Numbered from the stretch's first letter, positions 9,001-20,484 are shown. The stretch: DNA of 32,323 nucleotides from Gnetum montanum (GCA_015680685.1 MNCI01005472.1:119413-151735); one strand, 5' to 3'. Notes: a model not told the origin generated them from the sequence alone. A program made the numbers and translations.

Positions 9001-9560
9001 AATGATAAACATGTTAGATGGTAAAATAAGGAAAATCAACATTGCCTACCTCTAAAAAACAAGATGAAGAAAGGAAAAAGCTTGAGATTTCGACAAAGGC
9101 TACAAACTTTTCTACCTAGAAAAAGAAAATCAACGCAAGGAAGTGGCATCATCTTTGATCAATTTGTTAAAGATAAGATGGTACAAGTATACCACCATAG
9201 CGATAGTATTATGGATATAAAACTTATATTTGGCAATAAGATCATCAACATTATCAATGTAAATGCTCCAAAATTTGACCTAACAAATTCGATCAAGCAA
9301 AGTTTTTGAGATTCAATGGATTTTGTGATTTAAGGAACTTTCAAACAAAAAAGCATATTTATTGGGAGGGATTTAATGGTTATGTTGGATCTATGAAGAT
9401 TATATATGATAAGATTCACGAAGGACACGAACTTGGAAAGTGAGATGAGATGGAATATTTGCTACTACAAGTTGTAAGTGCCTACAACTTTGGCTATTGA
9501 AATGGTGGTATCTTGAATGTTCTAAATTTTCTACATGTACTTGCACCTTGAATCAATGTA
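9001..9560 (+). mobile_element. LINE endonuclease relic
   Basis: Conceptual reading across frames gives, in order, a KINIAYL-KTR segment (usual form RKINIACLQETKW), KGYKLFYL, then GSGIIFDQFVKDKMV, IKLIFGNKIINIINVNAP, and after a frame change GFNGYVGS and YDKIHEG. This is the order in the endonuclease/exonuclease/phosphatase domain of plant non-LTR retrotransposons (GVGI.., ISAYAPQ, GDFNGHVG). Several stops and at least two frame changes make it dead. The longest open piece is 9064-9309. The catalytic Asp-Phe-Asn motif is partly lost (first D reads G). Confidence 0.75.
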
Positions 9561-9589
9561 TACAATGCATGGAACTCATTTATTTTAAC

Positions 9590-10080
9590 TACTCTATGTT
9601 AATTTTCAAGGAAAGATCTTTGATGTCCAATTTCATATCTATTATACTCAACTAGGCTCTTCCCATAATAATTGAAAATTCTTCCCTGTTACCTCCTATG
9701 TGAATCACCAAGGAATCTATACGATAAGACCACCCACTTATAGTGAACACAACATCATCAACCTATCTTAGTGGTATAATAACAACCTTATCTATAATCA
9801 CTAACTTGATATTGCTCTTCTTCAGTGTGGGTAGGTCATAGGCTTTGTACATTTCCTATAAAATGATGTTTAACGTTGAACCTAAGTTTAGTAGAGCTTT
9901 GCATAGTGGATTTCCTGCTAAGATTGGTTATCTTTTATAGAAGAATGTCAACTTTGATTTGGACTCTACATGAGTAAGGACTACTATTTTAATAGTGGTG
10001 TTAGCATTTGTTTGTCCTATTGGATGAATTTGTTAATCACATGGAGGCATTTGAATGTTGTTACCCTTTGTTGCTCTCTT
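9590..10080 (-). mobile_element. Ty3/gypsy protease relic
   Basis: On the minus strand one finds NPLCKALLNLGSTLNIIL, EMYKAYDLPTLKKSNIKL, DDVVFTISGW, DSLVIHIGGN and FSIIMGRA. This matches the retropepsin-like region of Ty3/gypsy polyproteins (ALLDLGASVNLMP..., PIILGRPFL). Three in-frame stops are visible, and the catalytic Asp of the D-(L/T)-G-A motif is Asn here. No LTRs or reverse transcriptase of this element could be found nearby. Confidence 0.7.
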
Positions 10081-11095
10081 ACTTAGATGAAGTGATGGGT
10101 TCACTAGGATAATCCATAAGGCTTGAAAGTCATAGTGAAAAAAGGGCATTTCCTGTGTTAATGTTTAAAACTACTAGCACCATTATCCATATGTATGTAT
10201 GCTACAGGTGGCAATTTTTATGATTTCATACAAACATTTGGTGCAAATTAGTCAACTATCATTTTACATTATTCCTACCACCTTTTACATTTCCACCTAC
10301 AATTGCCTACTTTCTCTGACTTTGTTTCTCCAAGGACATATGAAAGCAAAGAAGAAAACTGGAAATTGAATGATTTCAAGCCAGAGAACTGGAAACTGAA
10401 TGACAAATTGATTACCAATGAGTCACCGACAATTCCGACGTTGGTTTGTTGCAACATCATTTACGTGGTTTTAAGCTACTATGCTGATATCTGCATGAGA
10501 TTGCCAGAGAGTCTTAGATGCTTTATTCCAAAATCTAGAAAATCCTATCAATGAAGAAAAATTTCTGCATATTTTAGTGGATAATGTGCTGCGGAAAATT
10601 CCAACAGTTATGTGCATTTTCTAGACAAAAAATTTTATGAAACTTTGAGACCCAAATCCATATTGATAGTGAATAGCGGGTTGAAGAAGGTATCAAATGA
10701 TCATCAACCTACATAACAGATTTAACAACATGAGGATCTGACCATAATGTATATGAATCACAGGTAGCACACAAACATCTTTGTTTTCTAACACCATCTA
10801 AAAAAGAAATCAGGTTTTTGTCTCTTGATGGAATATTCAACAATTGGCGTCAATGCCTTACTGAGCAAATCTGTGGCTAGATCCATGACTATTATGAATG
10901 GTGGTATACCACTTTGCACTTTGACCTTTTGGAAAAATTTATCAAATCCATTTTGACTGAACATTTAATTTGTCAAGTGTGGATAGACACTGGGCAGCAG
11001 AAGAAAGTATCAAATCCAATTTGACTCTTACAAGTCATAGAGCAATTAGTCCATGCTCTACTTATAGCTTGGGTCTACCTCAACAAACCTAACCA
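10081..11095. other. Intergenic, no recognised gene
   Basis: AT-rich DNA. A 30-bp imperfect tandem duplication ('aactggaaaytgaatga') lies near 10353-10410. On the minus strand near 10800-10930 a short open piece reads MDLATDLLSKALTPIVEYS, which I cannot assign. Nothing else is supported. Confidence 0.45.
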
Positions 11096-11200
11096 ATGAT
11101 AGGTAGCTCAAGCGGTTAGATCATTGTAACAAACATAGCTAGTGATAATTAGCTAAAGCAATTAGTGGGCAAGAGGTTTCTAGTTCGAATCACACTTAAG
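11096..11200 (+). mobile_element. tRNA-derived SINE-like relic
   Basis: An RNA polymerase III A-box-like sequence (tagctcaagcgg, 11104-11115) is followed by a second, weaker one (tagctaaagcaat, about 11150-11162) and a B-box-like agttcgaatca at 11182-11192. The second A box to B box distance of about 33 bases fits tRNA-type SINEs. The doubled A-box part suggests an internal duplication. No clear 3' tail or target duplication was found. It does not fold convincingly as a working tRNA. Confidence 0.4.
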
Positions 11201-14175
11201 GTATCATTATACTTCCTAATAATTCTTCTAAATGGTCATTCTTTGAGGTTCCAAACAAGCCTAAAGCCAAACAGTTTACACATACCCCTTTATGTGAAAT
11301 GAATGAAATTGTTGAAGCTTGCAATGACATGTTCCTAAGAATAGAGTAACGTTGTTTCCATTGCAAGTATGTAGTGCTATGAAGCTTGTATATGAATGTG
11401 AAAGTGGAGAGAACACTATACGTGCGCAGAGAATAGCCACTTATAATAAGGGCTTTCATATAACTACCTCATGATAAATGACCGATGTTGTGCCTATTGT
11501 ATATATTTTAAGAATTGGTATGAATATTTCTGTCTATGGTTAAAACAATAATTTTTGTTCCAAAAATATAGAATCCATGCCTTGTGATAACCTTTATCCC
11601 ATCATTTTGATAGCTGATTTTGGTGAAGCAAACTAGAGAGAAATACCAGGAAAATATAATTTTAAGGGTTTATTAAAAGGAAAAAATAATTCATATGTAA
11701 ACTTGAACATTTCATCTTCAGGATCAAAGCATCAGAACATGTCAATCCTTTAACTTCCAAATGAAAATTTGGAAGAAAACAATGAACCCCATGTTGAATG
11801 TTTTGACAAACAGATATTTTAGATCATATAATATCAATGCACAGCAACATCCTTCTTTGATTGATCCCTGCAAGAAGATTTGTTATATAAAAAATTTAAA
11901 TATAAAACCTATCACTTAATAAAAGAATTGAACCTTCCAGTAATTAAAATGCATTAAGGATCTAGCTCTTCATTGAGGAAAATGGCAAAAGATAACTCAT
12001 GTAACTATCCCCATTTTGCTGGGACAAGGCAAAGAAGATTATGAGTAATTAAAATGAAGGGCCTAATATAATGAAACATATTTTATTTAAAAGGGTAACT
12101 TTGCAATGGCTAAAACTGAACTGTGTAATCAAAAACAGTTTACTTCATTTCAGAATCACTGACTACCAATAAAAGGCTATCTTAATACATATACATACCT
12201 TAATACATATACATACTAAAATGCTTAGCCTGAAAAAAGAAGTATTAAGAAAATGACAACTTTAAATTATTAGAATATTTCACAGAGCAAGGAACAAGCC
12301 ACTCGTTTGTGATCCTATAAAAAAGAATAGAACATACCCACGAGCAGAAGCCCAGCGTGACAACTGATATAACTACACAACTTCATTTGACGCATGACAT
12401 GCTAAAAGAAGAGAATTATGAGGCTGAACCATCCAAGCATATCTCATGAACAAGCCTAAGTATATCCACATTGCTGCACATTCAGATAAACATAAGAAGC
12501 CAAAACAAAGTAGCTATGGTGTCAAAAACACCACCACTGGACATAAGAGTAATGAATCTGTGAGAACAAGAATCAGTAATGCTAAGAATTATTAAAGAAA
12601 GACTGATAAGTAAAAGTAAATGAACAAGTAGTCTGTTGCATGAATGTTCCCATCATTACAGTTAACATTGATCATTTTCTTCTTTACTCAATAAAATACC
12701 TAGCTAATTCTGAAGTATATCCCTTTACAACATATAGTACACCCAACAAAATTGTTTTTATTACATCCTAAATCCCAGCGATCTGCAGTCATTAATTTCT
12801 TATAAATCTCAGCATAACCCCTTGAGATTAAACTTGTGAAAAATGCAAATCACAGGCAACAAAGAAGTTAACGCTTGTATATTATGTAGTTTAAAAAATA
12901 TATCTACAAATAATTAGTACTGCCAAAAATTTCACATCCCATACTCTCATTTGGCTTTGAGGGCCATTTCTTACATATTAATAGTTTTTCGCCTTCATTT
13001 TAATTTTTTTCCCACTTAGTGTTCCACATTGTCAAATGTCAGCTCAAATCAGTTGGCCTTGTTAGGAGAAGTGTTTTTTGCTTATACACATTTGGATGCT
13101 AGAGGTGGCAAACTTGGGCTATTTTGTCTAGTGATGAAGACATGTTTGTGTATAGAAAAGTATTGGCTGCTCAAGGCTAACATTTTCTGAAGGCATAGCT
13201 AAATTTTGTATGTGATCTAGCTGCATTTATTTGTTTTAATTCTTATATACAACCCCAAAGTCTCTATAAAAGGATAACTTAAATTTTCAACAGTTAATCT
13301 ACAAGCTCATGTGCCAGCCCTAGTGCTCAAACACTAAATTTTATAAATGAAAACGTCAGAATCAGTGTGAATTGGCAATAACTTAGTAAAAAACAGATAA
13401 GTGGTTAAGCTAATGATGAACTCAGCTTGGAAATATGTGAATAAATATCAATCGTGGTTATTGTTCATTTACAATTCAGCATATCAGTTATTTCTTGACA
13501 TGATTTCTGCAGCAGTTCGTTAGCATTTTTGTGTCCTACCAATGACTGCCACGTCAACATCCTTGTTCAAAGCTCTTACCTTGTTAGGTCATCCTTCCTA
13601 TCCTAACATATATTAGCAATAAATTGAAAGACTAATGAATCATTATTGATATTTTTAAATTAAAAATACCACATCAAACAATTGAAATAAGCACTAACAC
13701 CTTTAATTGAAACAACTGAAATATTAGAAAATGCAATATTGAAGATTAATAACATATTTTTATGCAATATTTTACATTGAGTACATTAAATATAGATGCA
13801 ATTGTAAGATTGAAAATTTAATTGATTTGTTCGAAATATTACTTTGATAATTTTATTAAGGATATTTTCAAAATTCATCGCAAATATATTTCTAGCTGGG
13901 AGATAAAATTTCAATTTCATTTTTAATTATGTTTAAAGATCTTACAAGGTTTATTATTTTTTAAAAGTCAAAACAATGTTCCCAAAAATTTTAACAATGG
14001 TTAAAAGTGCTACTGCCGTAAACTCCAAGATGCAGGCCCTGTTTATACGTTGGTGTTGGTGTCATTCCGGCAACATTTACAAGAAACTGAACGATGGAAA
14101 CTATCATAAATTTTTTGATATAGAAAAGATGTCGGTTACAATGTAGTAGATCTAGTAGCATTTTATTAATCATAT
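11201..14175. other. Intergenic AT-rich region
   Basis: No gene is recognised in about 3 kb. Near 11958-12060 there is weak similarity to 24021-24100 and to 16248-16300 (shared 'ctcatgta', 'gggacaaggcaaagaag'), sequences which in those places lie upstream of an LRR-RLK start. A short tandem 'taatacatatacatac' occurs near 12183-12217. Open frames such as 11196-11459 and 13991-14173 on the minus strand match nothing. Confidence 0.45.
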
Positions 14176-14244
14176 CAGTAAACCTTTAACCAACAAATCA
14201 CTTAACCTGGAGCAGTAATTGAATCCGGGAGAAGATGATTACAG

Positions 14245-14541
14245 TCATAAAACCCAGGATATAGGGGTAACACAGCCATTATGGGTAAACCTTAGAAATA
14301 CGGAGAGAGAAGGGCTTGCATGTGCGAGAAGGATGATTACAGTCACAAGACGCAGGAGAGTAACAGCGCACCCTGTAAGGCGCGGCGGGGGCCAGTTAGC
14401 ACTACCACTGTAACTATAGGTAAACCTGAAACAGAAGATAGCATAGATCCAGAAAAGCCACAACATTGCAACAACTACTTTGTTCTTGTGAAAATTTTGT
14501 AGCTTCATTGCATTCAGAGGCTGAGGCGGACGATAATTCAT
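14245..14541 (-). pseudogene. Conserved small open frame of unknown function, block B copy 1
   Basis: On the minus strand an ATG at 14541 opens MNYRPPQPLNAMKLQNFHKN, followed by a hydrophobic run (VVVAMLWLFWIYAIFCF) like a signal peptide or signal anchor. The same N-terminus is kept in 22206-22388 with conservative changes (FHKNKVV-A-LWLFWIY). After about 45 residues the two proteins diverge and run into the 'gattacagtca' repeat. It could be the first exon of a lost gene family. I do not recognise it, and no partner exon is visible. Confidence 0.35.
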
Positions 14542-14654
14542 GTAATGCGGACAACTGACATTGCAGTTGTTTTGCACAGTGTGCTTATGCAAATATCTAA
14601 GATCTCTATAAGAAACCCATCCTTTACCTTCTACCGTTTTTGGTCCTTTTTGGT

Positions 14655-14860
14655 TCAAAAGACGCGTTACGCGTTTTCTTCACAATTCAAAGTGAACGCA
14701 TTTTTCAGGTTTAGAACCTGTTGTTTTTGTCCTTTGGAAGAAACTTCTCAAACATTTTGTGCATGGACGCAGAAAACGCGTTACACAATTTTGACTTTCA
14801 ATGTGAACGCGTTTTCCTGATTTAGAACCCGTAGTTTTCATCCTTTGGAAGAAACACAAG
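14655..14860. repeat. ~114-bp tandem repeat, block B copy 1
   Basis: Two units start near 14662 and 14776, each with 'acgcgttac', a 'gtgaacgc' box, 'tttagaac', 'gtcctttggaagaaac' (second unit 'atcctttggaagaaac') and, in the first unit, 'ttttgtgcatgga'. CpG-containing words (acgcg, gaacgcg) are unusually frequent here for this AT-rich window. About three diverged units of the same repeat occur at 22540-22865. Confidence 0.8.
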
Positions 14861-14967
14861 AATTTTCTTGAATAAACTTCTTAAAAATGAATGCAATCAG
14901 TTATTTTGAATCAAACCACATTGTGGTTTACAATATGAAATGGTACATGCTGAGCTCAGTTCATTTT

Positions 14968-15033
14968 AATTTTATACTTTAAAAAGAGATTTATGCTTAT
15001 AATTTTATACTTTAAAAAGAGATTTACACTTAT
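14968..15033. repeat. 33-bp tandem duplication
   Basis: Units 14968-15000 and 15001-15033 share 'aattttatactttaaaaaga' and differ only near their ends. Block B copy 2 has a single related segment near 23390-23415, so the duplication happened after the two blocks split. Confidence 0.85.
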
Positions 15034-15150
15034 AGTCAAATACATAAGTTAGAACTTCATGGCTTACAGAATCAAATTTTGAAAATGTAATATCAATAAC
15101 TATGGTAAATCTCATATCATCATGGTCTACAATTTTGATTTGCAATAGCT

Positions 15151-16254
15151 CACAAGTTTTTAACCATAAAAATAATGTATATGATACTATTTTATAACTT
15201 TCATACTTCAAAATGAGCCCACGTGCATCTCACTTGTCTGCGTTAATAAGGGCAATAAATCTGCATCCTTTTTTGCCTACCATGGTTTCATCATGTTAAT
15301 AACAATTATAACTCTATTAAAAAGTCCTTTGAAATGTAGTAAATTTACATTATTTATGTTAATGAATGTATGCTATTATTTTACTTATTCAACTAAAATT
15401 GTAGAGCTTATTCAGCCCAATTACTTTGCCTGCCAAATGAGTTTTTACAAATGGTAGTATACAATATCCATTTAAGGATAAAATTTAAAAACAAAAAATT
15501 TGCTAACACATTATAATTAATATGTATTATCTCCCCAATATGTTTTATAGGGGTAAATGGTGTCTCTTCCATAACTCTTAGTTAATATAGATTTCGTTCA
15601 ATACAGATTTCACCATGATCAAAATCAACTTGTGGTCTGCTCATGATGAACTTTTCATACCAATTTCAAATTCCTTATTCAAATAATACTAAGAAGAGAC
15701 TTCTATACGTAAGGATATTTGCTAATTCTGATTTTATTTTTCTGTATAAATTAATTTCAAGGTCTTTATTCAGATAAGACTTGCAAGCAGTGTTTCACCT
15801 GTTTCTAGGAGACTAGGAATCGGAAAAGTTGGGAGGTATCCTTAAATATCTTAAGGGATGCCATGGGTTTTTTAAAATTTCATGGGGATGCAACGGGTAC
15901 ATGAGAAAGAATAATTATACATAAGACATTTAGCTTTCACGGTATCGAAAGTTATGGATAAATTTGTTATTCTTGAGATATTTTAAACATCTGCAAATCA
16001 TTTTGACAATATTTTAGAATAAAATAAAAAATTGTTATTGGTATCTTTTTTGCATTTTGATGCCAAAATATGCTAAACGTTCTACCTGCAGAACATTCGT
16101 AGACCAGGGACATTCCAAACATGATTTTTCCCTGCTTAATACTGCTTACAAAAAACTTTTATGTGTAACGATATTTGCTAATTCCTGTTTTATTTTCCGG
16201 TATAAATCCAAAATGGCATCGATTTTCAACCGTCACTTCAACTATTACAAAACC
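15151..16254. other. Intergenic, one dispersed direct repeat
   Basis: No gene recognised. A stretch of about 55 bases near 15712-15766 ('gatatttgctaattctg') recurs at 16166-16215 in the same orientation with several changes. An open frame at 16057-16266 covers the second one and has no homology I can name. Confidence 0.45.
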
Positions 16255-16733
16255 CAGCTCATGTGACCTGTGCATATGGGGGACAAGGTCAAAGAAGTCT
16301 GAGTTGGAGCACTGAACATTCTCAGTACATAATTGTTGCAGCAGGCTTTGAAGGGGCCTGCTACTTCGTCAATTTCTGCAGTGGAACGTTAAAAATCATA
16401 GACGTAAGAAGCAGCTCTCTATTTATTTAGACACGCAACCTTGGTAACACGTGAGGGTAGGTGGAAGCCTTGAATTCCCATCAGGGTAGGTGGCAGCCTC
16501 GTCCGCTGTCCATAAGACGATCTTCAAAGTTGCACCACAATCCAAGACTCTTCCAAGCATTTGATCCATCTCCTCTAGGTCGTTAAATTCAGCAATGCAA
16601 GCCAGTGAGGCCAAATATTCTGCAACGTTTTGGATAAGTTGGACAATCAGATGGTAAACATGCTGCTTAGAAGTGCTGTATTATGGCATCTAATTTTGGT
16701 TTCCATTTTGGTTGCCATTTCTCCTAACCCCTG
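16255..16733 (+). pseudogene. Third LRR-RLK: promoter and signal-peptide relic only
   Basis: 'attcagcaatgcaagccagt' (16587 on) and what follows match the DNA just before the ATG of the two large LRR-RLK genes. The ATG at 16660 opens MLLRSAVLWHLILVSILVAI, clearly the same signal peptide as MLRRSAVLWHLVLFAI in copy B. Similarity stops near 16725 and the frame ends near 16752. Further upstream, 16255-16350 resembles 24045-24295 ('gtacataattgttgcagcag' against 'gtacataattatcgtagtag'). The LRRs, kinase and 3' flank are gone. It lies in the expected order between block B and an LTR, so it is best read as an older tandem unit with a large internal deletion. Confidence 0.8.
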
Positions 16734-17168
16734 CACCTTGGGTCGTCACTAATGTTATATCTCTAGAATCCATATCAGCCATATCACAACTCAGCCAATG
16801 GACCTTACATTGAAGCAAGGTATCGATTGTATTGTAATTTACTTATCCTTGCTCATATGTGACTGTGTTGTGTGTGCATATAGCAATCATACAACAATGG
16901 ATTGGACCTGGAGGAAACACTTAGGATGGACTAGTGCTGGAACAATTTTGCAAGGCACAAGATTGACGGTGCGTGCATGGATGGACAAAGGAAGGCACAA
17001 TCTTGGCATCATAGCAACACGTCTTCTCCTTTCTTTTCTCTCTGTCTCTTCTCTCTCAGTTGCCAAATAAGCATGGATGTCAATTGTGTATAGTGTTCAC
17101 TCTTGTAGTTATGAACACTAATGTTGCCATGTATTGTAATGTTGATTCGTTCACATTTCACCCCATTC
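16734..17168. other. Unmatched segment replacing the third LRR-RLK body
   Basis: This DNA has no counterpart in the two large copies. It contains a CT-rich run (about 17025-17059, 'ctctctgtctcttctctctc'), and open frames without homology (16798-17070). It may be inserted material, or the remains of whatever deleted the gene body. I could not find terminal repeats. Confidence 0.4.
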
Positions 17169-18002
17169 ACCATTAGTTGTCATTCAAGTCAATAATCCCA
17201 TACCTTCCCAATATTTTGTAAGGAACTCGAGTACGAGTTTTCATTCAGTCATGGGGGTATGATGAGCCGCAATATCACGTCCTGCCTCATCTTCTATAAA
17301 TAAGAGGTGGCACCCTTTGTTCAAGGGAGTTAGCCTTAGACCCTTAGCCAGATTCTTGCAGTTTAGTCATTCCAGAGTTAGAATAATTTCTGTGTGCCCA
17401 CAATAGCAGTCATAGAGTGAATGGATCTTTATTCGAGCAATTTGTACCTGAGCACACACATTTGTGTATGGCAATAAAGACGAACTTTATGATAAACCTT
17501 GCAGCATACAAATTAAGCTAATTAGTAATTAATTATTATTGAATGTTTAATGCTTTCCTAGTTAATTAATATCTCTCTCAACCTTCGACCCTCTTAGTTA
17601 AGTACATTCAGTATGACCGCTTCGAGAATGCGTGTAGCACATGGTAACCAAGTAACGATCAGTGTTTGGTAATCCTAGCAGCGTTGCACTGGTTTAGGAT
17701 GCGTACAAAAAGTGGGAACAGATATTGGTGTTAGGAACAATTAGAAACTAGTTAATGAATAGTTAAGATAAATTAGCCACTTAGTTCTCTCTCCCTCTAC
17801 TATATTAGCAGAAGAAATAAAAAGACCAAAGTTATAAAAATCATATACCCCAAGCTTACTTAACCATACAACTGTGACAATACAAGTAAGTTTGAGAAGA
17901 CAACGATTGATCGTAAGCACTTAGTCCTTGGAGTATGACCGGATCGTGCGTGAAACGCTCATATTCGTATGGTTGAGTGTAGGGGTACCTCGCCACTCAT
18001 CA
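17169..18002 (+). mobile_element. Related LTR (17260-18002) with its left flank
   Basis: 17260-18002 begins TGATGAG and ends CTCATCA, with TATAAATAAGAGG near 17296, AATAAAGAC near 17474 and the same U5 as 5230-6163. It is 743 bp long, shorter in U3 than the 934-bp LTR. No primer site follows (18003 on reads tgtacaaag) and the flanking bases gggta and tgtac do not match, so it is a solo or truncated LTR. The 91 bases before it (17169-17259) match 7033-7123, which sit beside a reversed LTR in copy A. Confidence 0.75.
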
Positions 18003-18269
18003 TGTACAAAGATGCTATTTTACAAAAAAAAAACAAAATATAAAGAAATGATTTTTCAAGTTGAAAGGGTCCATCTTATATAGAATTGATCAACCTTTTG
18101 TCCCATATCCCTCTTCCAATATTACCATAGCTACTATGGACTCTCTACATCAAAATGCAAGAGGAGTCATAACCCCTTAAATAGCAAAAGCTATTATATT
18201 TTCCTCTTCATGGAGCACAAAGTTTTTGGGGTAAAGTCTCAAGATACAAACTAAACAAAGGTTTTTAGT

Positions 18270-18800
18270 AAAATATTCAAAAAATTTTGAACTTTGGAAA
18301 TGTCAACAAATTTTTCTTTGAATTATTGTCTATAATTTCAATAATCACTTCTTCATACAATCTTTGAGTTGTAATGAAATGTGAAGGGAGGCCAATTTTA
18401 CGCAAGTGCAACCATAGTTTTGTACAAATCACTGAATCATTTTAGTAGGCATTTTTGCAAACTCTATGTAGTGTCTAAGAATAACTAAATGATCAATAGT
18501 GGAGTGATGTTGTTTGCTTAACATCTTGCCCTAACTTGGTTACTTTTAGCCCAATAATTGATTCTCTTTTCTAGCATTGTGCCCAACAACTTAGCAAAAA
18601 TATTTCTCACAATAATCATTTAATAATTGTTCAAATTATATTTATCCCCCTTTTTATATAATAAGATAGCTTTAGTAATTTTCCAATGTCAATTATATAG
18701 AACATATAATCATTGTTGGTATGGCTTCTATAAGCACCATCACGAAAAACACACTTGTATTCTATGTCCTAATGGGTCAAGGTGATACTCAAACAAAAAC
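18270..18800 (-). mobile_element. LINE reverse transcriptase relic
   Basis: The minus strand reads KKGDKYNLNNY, then IVRNIFAKLLGTMLEKRINY and WAKSNQVRA, then after a frame change HSTIDHLVILRHYIEFAKM, and after another LRKIGLPSHFITTQRLYEEV. These follow the usual order of LINE reverse transcriptase (KKGD..NNYR.I, KL...LE.R, AGFR..ST.DH, DF.KAFD, L..LG). Stops, frame changes and loss of the AGFR and FxKAFD parts make it dead. It is on the opposite strand from the endonuclease relic at 9001-9560, so the two need not be one insertion. The 267 bases between 18003 and 18269 show nothing clear. Confidence 0.75.
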
Positions 18801-20484
18801 GTGTAGACTTTGAACTTCATACCTCTAGAGCTTTCAATAAATTAGTCTCCATGGCCATCTCTCATTGTGACACATGTGCACTATCAATTTGTAAGATTGT
18901 AATATGACACATGTGCACTATCAATTTTATTATAAAATTAATATAAAAAGTGAAATTTAGTATTCCAAATACATTCATCTCCTAAACCCACCTTAGGCTC
19001 ATAAACTCATTTTAAAATATCCTTAATCCTCATTTCAAATTTCAAATTTTTCTAATGCACTGTCCAAACAATCATTTGTCATGCAAGCTCGGCTCTTCCA
19101 TTTTTGTTGTGTAATATTATAGCCTTGTATTCCCAAAGTAAGAATTTTAGTTCCAAAACCTATTTCCTAATTTAAGATTCTTTGCTCCACAAGTATGATT
19201 ATTGATTTTATAATTTCTTTAGGTGGACACTTCCGTAGTAAGACGGGGGGGTGGGGGGGTGGGGGGCAAGTGTTATTCGGAATGACTGGCCTCTTTATTG
19301 GATGTTGCTTACGTGCAGAGACACGTAACATAGCAAGAAACAGAGGTCCTATTTTGAAGTGTCGATTTCCTCGTCATAGTTGACTTCAAATGGAATGAAA
19401 TTGTAAACAGAGAAGCAATGATGTTTTACAAGATTAAATGAACAAGGTGCATAAATCACTTTCAGTTTTTTTCCCTCATTTTTTACCGTTTCCCTTGACG
19501 GCCATGCGACTTCTTTTCAAGAAAAAGATGCGAACATGTGAGCATGGGTTAGGAGCTTTTTCTGATACAGAACAAATTCAAAATCTGAGAACTAAAACCA
19601 AGTTTCAGATAAAACAGAAGGTTACAGTAATTAGAGAATTCATAGAAAATAAGAGAGCCAGTATAGTTAAGGATGGGCAGATGTCATCAGGAGAGAAATC
19701 ATTTGAGTTTGCGAATCTTTCCTGCTAGTAATTAGTTAAAATACTGGAAATTAATCATCATGCTTCATCAGGATTACGGTTCTTAACGAATTTTCATAAA
19801 CAGAGCATTATTGATTCTGGTTCACAATTCCCAAACGCAATCACGTTCCAAAGCAATTTTGACCTTTAACGACATGATACATCTACGTCTATTTCATATA
19901 CTGAATTTTACAAAAATGATATATTTATCTATTTTTAATAAATAGAAACGGTGATATAAACTTATTTATGATACAGTTACTTTTAAAACATAATTTTAAT
20001 ATCTTTGGAGGATTTCTCTGAAATCTAGACTTACAATTTTACTTATCACAATTCTTTTGCAATTCTTGCAAAATTTTGCAACCACTAACACTATCCAAAG
20101 TCTCCCAAAATTATGATTTTTAAGGGCTCTAAACTTCAGCAAATCCAAACTTTTTAAAATATAGTTATAAGATTAAAAGGCAGGGTAAATTTAATTCTAA
20201 AAATATTTTTGAAAAGAAAAAATATGCAAACTATGAATAATAAAAAAATATTCTTATAACTATTTGAACAACCATTTACATGCAAATAAAATCTATATAA
20301 TCTTTAACATGTCTAATTAAAATGGTTTTAAAAGGGAAGGAAGACAAAATTGAAGCTTTATTAAGTCTAAAGACCCATCAGATATATGGAACGGGTATTA
20401 CATTTTCGTTGAAAAATACAAATTGACTAAGCATTAATAAGGGTAAAAAAAAAACAAATGATACAAGTTTTTTCCTGCAACATG
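18801..20484. other. Intergenic region with short repeats
   Basis: No gene recognised. A 23-bp direct repeat ('tgacacatgtgcactatcaa' and three more bases) occurs at 18868-18890 and 18905-18927. An open frame at 19438-19728 (96 residues, mixed polar composition) matches nothing I know; it could be chance or an exon remnant. A G-run tract is listed separately. Confidence 0.4.
19245..19266 (+). other. G-run tract with G-quadruplex potential
   Basis: Three long guanine runs of 7, 7 and 6 bases are separated by single T's. Seven-base runs can each supply two G-triplets, so a four-tract quadruplex is possible. It stands alone in AT-rich DNA. Homopolymer length may be affected by sequencing. Confidence 0.7.

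Larger units (their letters stand above)
14176..15150 (+). repeat. Block B, first copy (partner 22095-23545)
   Basis: This stretch shares its order of motifs with 22095-23545: 'ctttaaccaacaaatcac', then 'gagcagtaattg', two 'gattacagtca' repeats, a conserved minus-strand open frame, a ~114-bp tandem repeat, then 'ttaaaaatgaatgca' and 'cttgaatcaaacca'-like sequence. Identity varies, best around 14435-14530. In both cases it lies some 1.5-2.5 kb upstream of an LRR-RLK start, so it looks like part of the ancestral tandem unit. Confidence 0.75.

Noticed and set aside
10800-10930. Minus-strand MDLATDLLSKALTPIVEYS as the start of an NLR resistance gene
   Set aside because: Only a short hydrophobic-amphipathic resemblance; no P-loop or further NLR motif follows.
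11104-11192. A functional tRNA gene
   Set aside because: The A and B boxes are imperfect, the spacing of the first pair is too long, and no acceptor stem could be paired by eye.
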